NCBI GenBank assembly: GCA_041660205.1
Contig: JBAZWT010000001.1
Span: 1 to 64,000, forward strand
DNA length: 64,000 nucleotides
Direction of reading: 5' to 3'
From: Candidatus Babeliales bacterium
Lineage (GTDB): Bacteria > Babelota > Babeliae > Babelales > Chromulinivoraceae
Below, piece after piece: positions 17,800 to 26,236 of the stretch. Position 1 is the stretch's first letter. Each line of letters opens with the position of its first letter. The notes under the pieces are model-generated. The model saw nothing but the letters and a program-made list of their open reading frames with translations. It had not been told where the DNA came from and made no database searches. A program made the translations under genes and the position numbers.

Positions 17800-17933
17800 A
17801 GGGGGTGAATGATACTTAAAGTATCATTCGATTAGGGACGTTTTTCATGTCAAGAGATTAACAAGCTGCCACAGCGAAGTCAAGCAATAATTCGCTACAG
17901 ATCTTTCGATCGCATGAAAATCGCTACGCGCTG

Positions 17934-18629
17934 CTATTTTCCCTGTACAAAGTTTTTTATATTTATAAAAGATTCAGAATCTTCTTGCAACGTTTTGCTT
18001 GTTGCAGATTCAACAATTTTTCCATCACGCATCAAATAAATCGTGCAAGAAAGAGCTTCAAGAAGTCCAATATCATGCGTTGCAATAATAATCGCCATTT
18101 GTTGCGCTGCAAGCTCTGTAATAATTTTTGCAACGTCACTGGTGAGCTGAGGATCAAGTGCCGAAGTCGGCTCATCCAAGCATAAAACTTCTGGATTTAG
18201 ACACAGTGCACGCGCGAGCGCAACACGTTGCTTTTGACCACCCGAGAGCGCAACAGGATAGCTCTCAGCTTTTGATAAAACATCAAACCTGCTTAACAGA
18301 AGACGCGCAATAGTTTGTGCTTCTTGCTCTGTTTTTAGCGCAACTTTTGTCAGAGGTACCGTTAAATTTTGCAAAACTGTCATGTGAGCAAACAGATTAA
18401 AATCTTGAAACACCATACCAACTTTTTTAAAATCAATGGGCGAACTGTCAAGCTCGATAGAACCTGAATCAATAGTTTCTAAATTGCTGAGCACGCGCAG
18501 TATTGTTGATTTGCCAACTCCTGATTGTCCCAATAAAACAACTATCTCTCCTGGCGCTGCGGAAAACGAAACGTCATCTAAAATTTTTTTACCGTGAAAT
18601 TTTTTTACAATATTTTTAACGATGAGCAT
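17934..18629 (-). CDS. Polar amino-acid ABC transporter, ATP-binding protein
   Basis: A 231-residue ATPase of the GlnQ/HisP group, which drives amino-acid import. Walker A is GQSGVGKST, the Q-loop MVFQDFNLFAHMTV, the signature LSGGQKQRVALARAL, Walker B VLCLDEPTSALD, and the switch His in ATHD. It is the third gene of a binding protein-permease-ATPase operon read right to left; its start overlaps the permease end by 14 bases. Substrate cannot be told from the ATPase. Confidence 0.95.
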   Translation of the reverse strand: MLIVKNIVKKFHGKKILDDVSFSAAPGEIVVLLGQSGVGKSTILRVLSNLETIDSGSIELDSSPIDFKKVGMVFQDFNLFAHMTVLQNLTVPLTKVALKTEQEAQTIARLLLSRFDVLSKAESYPVALSGGQKQRVALARALCLNPEVLCLDEPTSALDPQLTSDVAKIITELAAQQMAIIIATHDIGLLEALSCTIYLMRDGKIVESATSKTLQEDSESFINIKNFVQGK

Positions 18630-19275
18630 ATTTGTTCAACTTTTTATCAAGTGATGAAACTAATAAACTAACTACTGAGGTAAGAACTAAATAAATTAAA
18701 CCAATCGTAACGTACACTGTTGGCGCATCAAATGTCTGACTGATGATCATGTTGCCTTGCTGTGTCAATTCATACACACCGATGGTTGAAGCTAAACTAG
18801 AATCTTTCACCAGCGTGACAAATTCGTTGCCAAGCGCAGGAAGAACGTTGCGCAGTGCTTGTGGTAAGACAATGAGAAAAACTGTCTGTCTGCGTGTAAA
18901 ACCAAGCACTTTTGCAGCCTCGATTTGTCCTTTACTCACCGATTTAATTCCTGATAAAACAATTTGACTTACGTATGCTCCACTGTTGAGTCCAATTGAA
19001 AGAATTGCAGAATAAAATGCAGAGATAGGAAATCCTGCATACTTTAATAAAAAATATGTAGCAGTGATTTGAATCAACATTGGTGTGCCGCGAATGATTG
19101 TCACGTAGGTCATGACCAAGAAACGAAGGATGCGAGATTTTCCTGCCAAAATAATTCCTGCAACGCCACCCAAAAATGTTCCGATCAAACAGCTCAAAAA
19201 AGCTATCAACAACGTAAGCTGCACGCCTGAGACAAATAAATGTCCATATTCTTTTATAAATTCTATATCAATCAT
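18616..19275 (-). CDS. Polar amino-acid ABC transporter, permease
   Basis: A 219-residue inner-membrane permease of the HisM/GlnP type. The family signature is present: the EAA loop reads GQIEAAKVLGFTRRQTVFLIV followed by PQALRNVLPALGN, and IIRGTPMLIQI lies upstream. It has about five membrane helices. The start at 19275 overlaps the binding-protein stop as ATGA, typical of coupled translation; an ATG four codons earlier is less likely. With only one permease gene, a homodimer is likely. Confidence 0.94.
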   Translation of the reverse strand: MIDIEFIKEYGHLFVSGVQLTLLIAFLSCLIGTFLGGVAGIILAGKSRILRFLVMTYVTIIRGTPMLIQITATYFLLKYAGFPISAFYSAILSIGLNSGAYVSQIVLSGIKSVSKGQIEAAKVLGFTRRQTVFLIVLPQALRNVLPALGNEFVTLVKDSSLASTIGVYELTQQGNMIISQTFDAPTVYVTIGLIYLVLTSVVSLLVSSLDKKLNKYAHR

Positions 19276-20054
19276 GAAAGTTTCCATTTTTCTTTTAAGC
19301 TGTCCAATGTTCCATCATCACGAATGCTATCGAGTGCTTGATTAATACGATCAGCAAGTTTTTCATTGTGTTTTGCAACTACAAAGCCGTAGTCATCACC
19401 CGTACCAACCAGTGGTGTTAATCTGTATTGATGTGCGTCAGTTACTTTTTGCAAAAATGCTTGTGCAGAGCTTTGCGCAGTCACCCAAACATCAACGCTT
19501 CCACTTCTTAAAGCCATCAATGCTGCTGCTGGTGTTGCAAGTCGAACTAAGTTTTTTGAACTCATGCCTTCTTGTTTTGACATATAGGTATCTGCAACAA
19601 ATCCAGTATTTACAACTACCTGTTTATCTTTTAAATCTTGTACGCTGTTAAACAAACCGCATGACGCTTTGCTAACAATGACCAATGGATCGCCAGACAA
19701 ATAATTTTTTGAAAATAAAACCGTTTTTTTTCGACGATCAGTTGGACTCATTGCAGATGCAATCACATCAAGATCCCCTGAAAAAAGGCTAAAAACAAGT
19801 GAGCTAAACGGCATGCCAACTATGTTAACTGTTTTACCCATGCGCGCTGCAACCTCTTGAATTAAATCGATATCGAATCCAACAATGTTGTTTGTGCCAG
19901 CTTGCATAAATGTGTAGGGATCATAGTCATATGACGTTCCAACAACCAAGACTGAATCGTCTTTTGTTTTTGAAAATGACCGATTTACAAATTTTATAGT
20001 GTAAAAAACGGCCACGAAAGAAAAAAGTATTATAATAATTTTTGATATCTTCAT
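19272..20054 (-). CDS. Polar amino-acid ABC transporter, substrate-binding protein
   Basis: A 260-residue family 3 solute-binding protein. After an N-terminal hydrophobic anchor (IIIILFSFVAVFYTI) come the typical blocks VGTSYDYDPYTF, NNIVGFDIDLIQEVA, DVIASAMSPTDRR and NTGFVADTYMSK. The Arg in SPTDRR and the Asp in GFDIDL normally bind the amino-acid backbone. The N-terminus may stay as a membrane anchor, since I see no lipobox. It is the first gene of the transporter operon. For a bacterium with poor biosynthesis, import of host amino acids is the expected role. Confidence 0.94.
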   Translation of the reverse strand: MKISKIIIILFSFVAVFYTIKFVNRSFSKTKDDSVLVVGTSYDYDPYTFMQAGTNNIVGFDIDLIQEVAARMGKTVNIVGMPFSSLVFSLFSGDLDVIASAMSPTDRRKKTVLFSKNYLSGDPLVIVSKASCGLFNSVQDLKDKQVVVNTGFVADTYMSKQEGMSSKNLVRLATPAAALMALRSGSVDVWVTAQSSAQAFLQKVTDAHQYRLTPLVGTGDDYGFVVAKHNEKLADRINQALDSIRDDGTLDSLKEKWKLS

Positions 20055-20113
20055 AAAATTGATTCTAGCAGCAATATTATTTTTGAAAAATATTTGTTTT
20101 CAAAAATGAAAAG

Positions 20114-20161
20114 GCTTATTCTTAAATAAATTTTTTACTTTTATGAAACTTTGAGGTCTTT
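20114..20161 (+). repeat. Duplicated leader, copy 1
   Basis: The segment contains GCTTATTCTTAAATAAATTT followed by TTTACTTTTATGAAACTTTG and the ribosome site GAGGTC. It recurs 510 bases later at 20624-20671, with three or so changes, before the paralogous gene. Confidence 0.8.
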
Positions 20162-20614
20162 ATGAAATTATTTCGTCTACTCGTTGTTTCTTCTTTATTG
20201 TGTTCATCGCTGCTCGTACACGCATCAAATTTTATTTTTGAAATATGCTCGTCTAGAACACCACAAGGGCAAGCGCACTATCGAACCATATTTGTACAAA
20301 CAGCAAACAATAAAAAAATCCCTTGCAGCGCCGATCAAAATATCAAATACTTTTTTGAGCAATGTCGCCATCAAGGCGATTGCAAAGGCGAGCAGCTCAC
20401 GCTTGTTTTTGATAACTACGAAATCAAAGAAGGAACAGAAGCTGCAAATAAAAGATTTAATGAATATAAAACAAATGTTAAAGAGGCATTCGTACAAGAA
20501 TCGCACCATCGCTCAGATCAAACTTCTCCAACACGCGCGCACGCAGAATTTGATTCTATAACAAACAGTTTCTCTAGGGCTCTAGCAATGTTTATCTGGT
20601 ATGGAGACTACTAA
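20162..20614 (+). CDS. Small exported protein with ubiquitin-like sequence pattern, copy 1
   Basis: A 150-residue protein with a signal peptide (MKLFRLLVVSSLLCSSLLVHA). The mature part contains YRTIFVQTANNKKIPC, then SADQNIKYFFEQC and LTLVFDNYEIKEGTEAANKR. The order and spacing (IFVQT, helix-like part, then L-x-L-V-F about 38 residues later, then EIKEGT) resemble ubiquitin (IFVKT ... RLIFAGKQLEDGRT, 40 residues apart). There is no C-terminal Gly-Gly. Three cysteines (IPC, EQC, GDC) are kept in the paralogue at 20672. The beta-grasp idea is inference from the pattern only. Confidence 0.6.
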   Translation: MKLFRLLVVSSLLCSSLLVHASNFIFEICSSRTPQGQAHYRTIFVQTANNKKIPCSADQNIKYFFEQCRHQGDCKGEQLTLVFDNYEIKEGTEAANKRFNEYKTNVKEAFVQESHHRSDQTSPTRAHAEFDSITNSFSRALAMFIWYGDY

Positions 20615-20623
20615 ATTTTTAAT

Positions 20624-20671
20624 GCTTATTCTTAAATAAATTTTTTATTTTTATAAAACTTTAAGGTCTTT
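20624..20671 (+). repeat. Duplicated leader, copy 2
   Basis: The same sequence as at 20114-20161. The duplicated unit (leader plus gene) is 510 bases long. Confidence 0.8.
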
Positions 20672-21106
20672 ATGAAATTATTTCATCTATTCATTGCAGT
20701 ATCTTTATTTTGTTCATCATTATTTATAAACGCATCTTATCGAAAAGAAGATCCTCGTTATCGAACTATCTTTGTACAAACAGCAATCAACAAAAAAACT
20801 CCTTGCTCAGCAAATCAAAATATCGCAACATTTTTTGAGCAGTGTCGCCGTCAAGGTGATTGCAAAGGAGAGATTCTCACACTTCTTTTTGATAACTACG
20901 AAATCAAAGAAGGAACAGACGCGGCAAACAAACGATTTAATGAATATAAAACAACTGTTAAAGAAGCGTTTGTACAAGAAGTACATCATCGCTCAGAACA
21001 AGCTTCTCCAACGCGTGCACAATTCGATGTCGCTACAAGTCAGAGAGATTTTTTAACTGGAGCTTTGGCAGGAGCTATAGCAACTCTTATTTATTTATTT
21101 CATTAG
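20672..21106 (+). CDS. Small exported protein with ubiquitin-like sequence pattern, copy 2
   Basis: A 144-residue paralogue of the gene just upstream, with its own signal peptide (MKLFHLFIAVSLFCSSLFINA). The central 85 residues are strongly alike (YRTIFVQTAINKKTPC, FFEQCRRQGDCKGE, DNYEIKEGTDAANKRFNEYK). The C-terminus differs: here it is hydrophobic (FLTGALAGAIATLIYLF) and could be a membrane anchor, whereas copy 1 ends SRALAMFIWYGDY. The divergent ends suggest that the copies have different locations or partners. The stop codon lies inside the left arm of the palindrome at 21094. Confidence 0.6.
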   Translation: MKLFHLFIAVSLFCSSLFINASYRKEDPRYRTIFVQTAINKKTPCSANQNIATFFEQCRRQGDCKGEILTLLFDNYEIKEGTDAANKRFNEYKTTVKEAFVQEVHHRSEQASPTRAQFDVATSQRDFLTGALAGAIATLIYLFH

Positions 21107-21301
21107 ACCTCTTCTGAAACCCTCTCCCGCTCTCTACCATACCGCGATTAATTCGCGGTATCCACAAAGAAGAAGGCATGGATTACGTGAATAAATCACG
21201 TAATGGTAGGCGTGAAAGCGAATTTAAATTACGTAAGCAAACCAGCCCTTCGGTAGAAGTGTTGGAAAATTTTAGTTTCAGAAGAAGTCTATTAAATAAA
21301 T
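21094..21301. repeat. Long imperfect palindrome with internal hairpins
   Basis: The outer arms are TAGACCTCTTCTGAAAC at 21104-21120 and GTTTCAGAAGAAGTCTA at 21275-21291 (one mismatch); pairing extends outward through TATTTATTT. Inside are ATACCGCGA/TCGCGGTAT at 21139-21161 and ATTACGTGA/TCACGTAAT at 21182-21204. CTACCAT at 21134 can pair with ATGGTAG at 21203 to enclose both. It lies between two convergent genes. Confidence 0.8.
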
Positions 21302-21305
21302 AAAT

Positions 21306-22919
21306 TTAAAATATTTCGTCGATCACTTGCTGCACAGGACGAGCCATCAAAGGATCTTGCATCGCTTCGTAAAATATTTCATCATACGTTCTGGTTTCAA
21401 TAACCATAGGCATCGTAATTGCATGCCCGATAAGCAGTGCTTGTTTTTTTGTATCGAGTGAACCTAAAATTGCTCGCAACGTAAGGGCATTTGGCGCACC
21501 CATTAAAACTGCCTGCACATCTTTTTCATCGCTGAGCTGTGCAACAATTTTAGTTCCAATTTGAGATAACACCTCTGCGTCAATGCCAGAAGGTCGTTGG
21601 TCGATAACGAGAAGCGTAACGTAATATTTTCGCATCTCGCGAGCAATGGTGCCAAAAATAGTTTGGCTTGCAGCAATTGGATTTAAAAACTTATGAGCTT
21701 CTTCGATAACAATCATAAGCTGCTCAGGCTCATCTTCAGATTTTTGCGTTCCTAAATATTTTTCTGTTTTGAGAACATATTCGCTGTGAATTCTACGCGT
21801 AATAATATTTGCCAACAATAAATAACAAAATGTTGAAGTGAAGTTACCAAATTCAATAACCACATGAATTCCTTTTTGAAGGTATTCAAGAAGTCGATCA
21901 ATAACCGACTCGCGATGTGGTAATTTTTTTACAAAGAATGGCAGTTGCTCAATGCGCTTTAATTTTCTGTACAATGCGGCAATGGATTCTGGATGCGCAC
22001 CAATTTGCTCTGCAAATACTTTTGCGTCATGACCTTGTTCTAAAAGTGCAGCCAACCACTGACCTTTGTATTTATTATGAATCAAATGCGCAGCTTCAAA
22101 TGCCGTACTGTGCAAATTTAGCTCAGACTGAAGTGATAAAATATCATTAACACAGACATCTTCATATGAAAGCTGAATGACAACGTCCGGACTAGCGCCA
22201 CGACGCATGGTTGCCGCAGGGTCTAGAGAAAAAATAGCGACCTTAGATGGAAATAAAGATTTTAAACCTTTTACAAATTTTGCATTCGATTCTTGACGAG
22301 CCTGGAGCCCATATTCATTATGCATATCAAAAATCAAGGTCGTTGCAGCTTGTCTTTTAATCAGTCCAGCAAGGAGCAAACGTGTTAAAAAAGTTTTACC
22401 TGTTCCGCTTTTTCCAAAAACTCCACTGCTTCGCTCTGCTAATTTTGCAAGATCGATACACACCGGAGTGGTCATATCAAGAGGTGTTCCCATATTAAAA
22501 TATTTTTTAACCCGATCAGACTCGCAGCCAAAAATTGCAGCTACATCTCGCTCTGTTGCTTCGTACACTGTTGCAAAATGTTGCGGAACCGTTTTAACAG
22601 GCAGCGCTCGCCCTTCTTTGTTTAAAACAATCATAGGTTTAACTTGAGCCGTTGCATAAATACTATTTTTTTTAAGAAACTCTTTTAAAAAATGTTCTCC
22701 ATCACTTGGCGGATAGAGCAAAATATCAGGATGAGTAACTTGCAACGTGAGGTTAGTGATCATGGAAAAGAATGTGTACTGATTACCAGCAATGGCAACA
22801 AATTTTCCCGCCTTAACTTCTTCAATATTTGCCTCACGCGCAACGCGCATGACAAATCCATCAGTCAGCGATCCTTCGATGATGTAACCCATAGGTTGCT
22901 TGCTTAAAGATGTTTTCAT
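21306..22919 (-). CDS. herA: HerA-like DNA translocase/ATPase
   Basis: A 537-residue ATPase of the HerA/FtsK superfamily. An N-terminal HAS-barrel-like part (MGYIIEGSLTDGFVMRVARE) is followed by Walker A GVFGKSGTGKTFLTRLL near residue 170, Walker B MIVIEEAHKF, and DQRPSGIDAEVLSQIGTKI, the sensor region typical of HerA. HerA proteins pump DNA and usually work with the nuclease NurA in DNA-end processing; no NurA gene is visible nearby. The start overlaps the atpC stop as ATGA, so it is translated from the atpDC message, which is an odd coupling. Confidence 0.9.
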   Translation of the reverse strand: MKTSLSKQPMGYIIEGSLTDGFVMRVAREANIEEVKAGKFVAIAGNQYTFFSMITNLTLQVTHPDILLYPPSDGEHFLKEFLKKNSIYATAQVKPMIVLNKEGRALPVKTVPQHFATVYEATERDVAAIFGCESDRVKKYFNMGTPLDMTTPVCIDLAKLAERSSGVFGKSGTGKTFLTRLLLAGLIKRQAATTLIFDMHNEYGLQARQESNAKFVKGLKSLFPSKVAIFSLDPAATMRRGASPDVVIQLSYEDVCVNDILSLQSELNLHSTAFEAAHLIHNKYKGQWLAALLEQGHDAKVFAEQIGAHPESIAALYRKLKRIEQLPFFVKKLPHRESVIDRLLEYLQKGIHVVIEFGNFTSTFCYLLLANIITRRIHSEYVLKTEKYLGTQKSEDEPEQLMIVIEEAHKFLNPIAASQTIFGTIAREMRKYYVTLLVIDQRPSGIDAEVLSQIGTKIVAQLSDEKDVQAVLMGAPNALTLRAILGSLDTKKQALLIGHAITMPMVIETRTYDEIFYEAMQDPLMARPVQQVIDEIF

Positions 22920-23161
22920 AAATCCATTGGCAGTAAAATTTTGACGTCAGTTCGAGAAACATGCGCAACGCCTTGCACAATCATAAGTGACATTGAAGCA
23001 CCACTTTTTGTTTGATACAAAAGTTCATAACCACTGGAAAGCTCGACAAGCATAGGGCTGTGGCCTTCTTGCACCACCATGTTGCCAGCGGGAGTATTTA
23101 ACTCTATCCAGTCAATATCATACTCAGTTGTTTTTTGCGTGGTAATTATTTGTAACTTCAT
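22916..23161 (-). CDS. atpC: F1 ATP synthase epsilon subunit, beta-sandwich domain only
   Basis: An 81-residue epsilon subunit of the central stalk. The N-terminal beta-sandwich is recognisable (NTPAGNMVVQEGHSPMLVEL, and IVQGVAHVSRTDVKILL). The two-helix C-terminal domain of typical epsilon (about 130-140 residues), which can inhibit ATP hydrolysis, is absent. The gene lies two bases after atpD, the usual order. The other F-type genes are not in this window. Confidence 0.88.
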   Translation of the reverse strand: MKLQIITTQKTTEYDIDWIELNTPAGNMVVQEGHSPMLVELSSGYELLYQTKSGASMSLMIVQGVAHVSRTDVKILLPMDL

Positions 23162-23163
23162 AC

Positions 23164-24603
23164 TTATAAACTTTTTGCCTTAGCGTACACTTCTTCAAGA
23201 GTACCGACCATATAAAACGCTTGCTCTGGAATAGCATCACACTCACCGCTCAGTATTTTTTCAAAATCTTGAATGGTTTGAGCAAGTGGTACATATTTTC
23301 CCGGCATACCTGTTGTAAATTCTGCTGTAAACATCGGTTGCGTTAAGAATTTTTGAATGCGTTTTGCACGGCGAACAATTACTTTATCTTTGTCTGAAAG
23401 TTCATCTAAACCAAGAACGGCAATGATATCTTGCAATTCTTTATACCTTTGTAAAATCGATTCTACTTGGCGAGCGATCATGTAATGTTTTTCACCGACC
23501 ACATGTGGTGATAAACCTTTTGATGTTGACGCAAGTGGATCAACTGCTGGATACAGACCAAGTTCTACAAGCTTACGCGACAAAACAGTATTTGAATCAA
23601 GGTGCATAAAAGTTGTAGCAGGAGCAGGATCGGTAATATCATCAGCTGGCACGTACACTGCTTGCACTGAAGTGATAGATCCATTTATCGTGTTAGCAAT
23701 ACGTTCTTGAAAAACACCCATCTCAGAAGCAAGCGTTGGTTGATAACCAACCGCAGATGGAATTCGCTCAAGAAGTGATGAAATTTCAGCACCCGCTTGT
23801 ACAAATCTAAAAATATTATCAATAAATAAAAGTACGTCTTTTTTTTCAACGTCTCTAAAATATTCTGCCATGGTAAGTCCAGTCATGCCCACGCGCAACC
23901 TGGCACCAGGCAATTCTCCCATCTGAGCAAACACAAGAGCTGTTTTATCTAAAACTCCTGATTTTTGCATCTCAATCCAGAGTTCATTACCTTCACGGCT
24001 CCGTTCTCCAATTCCTGTAAAAACAGAAACTCCATGATGTTCTTTTGCTATATTTCGAATCAATTCTGTTACTAAAACAGTTTTTCCAACACCAGCACCA
24101 CCAAAGAGTCCAATTTTGGAACCTTTGACATATGGACACATCAAGTCAATTACTTTAATGCCGGTTTCTTGAATTTCATTTTCAATTTTTTGCTGAATGA
24201 ATGCAGGCGCTTCGCGGTGAATTGACCAACGCTCTGAACTTTTCACAGCTTCTAAGCCATCAATAGTATCACCAAGCACATTAAACATTCTACCAAGCAC
24301 TTCCATTCCAACTGGAACAGTTATTGGCGACTTTGTGTCATGCACTGCAAGACTTCTGCTGATACCTTGAATATTTTCAATCGCGATACAACGAACGATG
24401 TCATCACCAAGCTGCAACGAAACTTCTAGTCGAGCTCGATGCTCTTTTTTTCCTGACTGAGCAGGAATATCGATATAAAGTTCTGAATTAATTTTTGGAG
24501 TTTTTCCCTGAGGAAATTGCACATCGATTACAGTTCCTGTAATTTTTACAATTTTTCCCGCAGACTCTGCAATATATTTTTTATCTGATGCCTGATGTAA
24601 CAT
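23164..24603 (-). CDS. atpD: F1 ATP synthase beta subunit
   Basis: The 479-residue catalytic subunit. Walker A is GLFGGAGVGKTVLVTELI, the catalytic region GIGERSREGNELW, Walker B DVLLFIDNIFRFVQAG, and the family signature PAVDPLASTSKGLSP. Length is normal. An AAGGGA site lies before the ATG. Only atpD and atpC are here, so the ATP synthase operon is split in this genome; gamma is not next to beta as it is in the standard order. Confidence 0.97.
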   Translation of the reverse strand: MLHQASDKKYIAESAGKIVKITGTVIDVQFPQGKTPKINSELYIDIPAQSGKKEHRARLEVSLQLGDDIVRCIAIENIQGISRSLAVHDTKSPITVPVGMEVLGRMFNVLGDTIDGLEAVKSSERWSIHREAPAFIQQKIENEIQETGIKVIDLMCPYVKGSKIGLFGGAGVGKTVLVTELIRNIAKEHHGVSVFTGIGERSREGNELWIEMQKSGVLDKTALVFAQMGELPGARLRVGMTGLTMAEYFRDVEKKDVLLFIDNIFRFVQAGAEISSLLERIPSAVGYQPTLASEMGVFQERIANTINGSITSVQAVYVPADDITDPAPATTFMHLDSNTVLSRKLVELGLYPAVDPLASTSKGLSPHVVGEKHYMIARQVESILQRYKELQDIIAVLGLDELSDKDKVIVRRAKRIQKFLTQPMFTAEFTTGMPGKYVPLAQTIQDFEKILSGECDAIPEQAFYMVGTLEEVYAKAKSL

Positions 24604-24761
24604 CGTAATTCCCTTGGTTTTTTGGTCGAGGCAAATAATCCTTTAAATAAAGGTAAAATGAAAGCAGCTTTTTGTAAAGTTTTATCAACCTAATAACTTT
24701 TTTGATTCGTTTTTACGCTGATTCTTTTTCCATAAAATGCGTTTCATCTACAAAAGGAACG

Positions 24762-25022
24762 TCATGCTTTATAAGACTTTGAACACGATCGCAAATAAGC
24801 CTTTTCCCGTTTTTTTGCCTCTTCAACAACATCTTTAGAATACTTTGATTGCAATAACTCATCCAACCCGCTTGGGCTTGATCTAAATAACTTTTCTACT
24901 TTTCTACGAAACATATTGCAAGCAACCACCTGCTTCTCAAATGGTACATTTTCTGACGACACAAGAGACACTGCGCTCATCACAGTAAAACAAATTACAG
25001 CCATGTAATTCATACGTTTCAT
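24762..25022 (-). CDS. Small exported protein
   Basis: An 86-residue protein with a signal peptide (MNYMAVICFTVMSAVSLVSS) and a basic helical mature part with two cysteines (VVACNMFRRKVEKLF, YLRSCSKSYK). The frame is open to 25148; the ATG at 25022 has an AAGGGA site six bases away and puts the signal peptide near the start. I do not recognise the family. It is transcribed alone, away from the gene at 25213. Confidence 0.55.
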   Translation of the reverse strand: MKRMNYMAVICFTVMSAVSLVSSENVPFEKQVVACNMFRRKVEKLFRSSPSGLDELLQSKYSKDVVEEAKKREKAYLRSCSKSYKA

Positions 25023-25212
25023 ATTTTCCCTTTCTACAAAAATAATAATTTTCATGTTAATTGATAAGCACAAAAAATCAATGCCATCTATCAAACGTTT
25101 GCTAAATCTATTGCTTTTTGAAAAAAAATAATCTAACTTTACTCGCATCTTAAAAACTTTGACATAAAACTTGGTAATTTTGTATCGATTTGATCAATAA
25201 AAAGGAAAAGTC

Positions 25213-26199
25213 ATGGTAACAAAAAAATTCATTTCTTTAAGTCTACTTCTTGTAACACCTACATCATTTATGCAATGTTCAGTTCCAAGTTCAGCTCCAA
25301 AAAATACCACTGGCATTACCATAGAACGCAATTCAAAAAGCATAGTCGCAGCGACTGCACCTCAAGCAATTGCGTCAACCACAGCGACGGCACCTAAAGC
25401 AATTGCGTCAAGCACTAGCTCGCATGAATCACCGAATTCTGATTCAGAATATAATATCATACCATCAGACTCTGCAACAATTATTGGCCAACCTTATCCA
25501 ACAGTAACAATAGATCCTACAACTCAAAACAAATCTTTTAAAGTTGGAAAAACTGCTATAGACGGAAATCACAAAGGTATCAGAGAAACATCCCTGGATT
25601 ATGTATTACGATTAGCAAGAGATGGACAACTCACAGAAGCGCTCACTGAGCCAATTCGAAAACAACAAAAAACTCGTGAAAGATTTAACGAAGGAATCAT
25701 AGACGCAGATGACGATTTAACAAAAATTGCTACTGCGCAATCTATAGAATTAAAAAACTTTTCAGCTCAACAAGCTGCAGCTGCAACGACATTCTTCAAT
25801 ACCAAAAAAGCCGCTACGACTACTTTCTTAGCTCGACAAAGAGCAGCGTCACACAAAGCAACATCAAGCGTTGATACCGTTTTGCAAATTGTTCTCTCTA
25901 TGCCTGATGCAAAAGGAAGCCTGAGCGATGTCTGCATACGAGAAGAACTTGCTAAATTACAAGCAGTACAGCGACAAAAAGAAGAAGCTTTAAAATTACA
26001 ACAAAGCACAGCTAAAACATTACTTCAGCAATTAACAGAAACGCTTACGAGCCTGTCGCAACAGCAAGAAGATGAATATCTAGCTCAAATCGTTAAAATT
26101 CGTGAATTGCGAGAATTACTACATAGCTCACATCCAGCTCCAAAAACCATTGATTCACTCAGCCCGCGACCAGCAGCAGAAGTAAAAACTAAAAAATAA
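25213..26199 (+). CDS. Exported coiled-coil protein, unknown function
   Basis: A 328-residue protein with a signal-like N-terminus (MVTKKFISLSLLLVTPTSF). A cysteine follows (SFMQCS), but the context is not a standard lipobox. Residues 20-110 are rich in Ser, Thr and Ala; residues 130-310 are strongly helical with heptad-like stretches (ELAKLQAVQRQKEEALKLQQ). It may be a structural or adaptor protein in the periplasm or an exported effector. GGAAAAG precedes the ATG. The next gene follows at 26237 in the same direction. Confidence 0.55.
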   Translation: MVTKKFISLSLLLVTPTSFMQCSVPSSAPKNTTGITIERNSKSIVAATAPQAIASTTATAPKAIASSTSSHESPNSDSEYNIIPSDSATIIGQPYPTVTIDPTTQNKSFKVGKTAIDGNHKGIRETSLDYVLRLARDGQLTEALTEPIRKQQKTRERFNEGIIDADDDLTKIATAQSIELKNFSAQQAAAATTFFNTKKAATTTFLARQRAASHKATSSVDTVLQIVLSMPDAKGSLSDVCIREELAKLQAVQRQKEEALKLQQSTAKTLLQQLTETLTSLSQQQEDEYLAQIVKIRELRELLHSSHPAPKTIDSLSPRPAAEVKTKK

Positions 26200-26236
26200 T
26201 ATTTTTATAAAAATAAACTTATGAAACAATAAACCT

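Noticed and set aside
25213..25320. Lipoprotein call for the 25213 product
   Set aside because: The Cys in SFMQCS lacks a standard lipobox before it.
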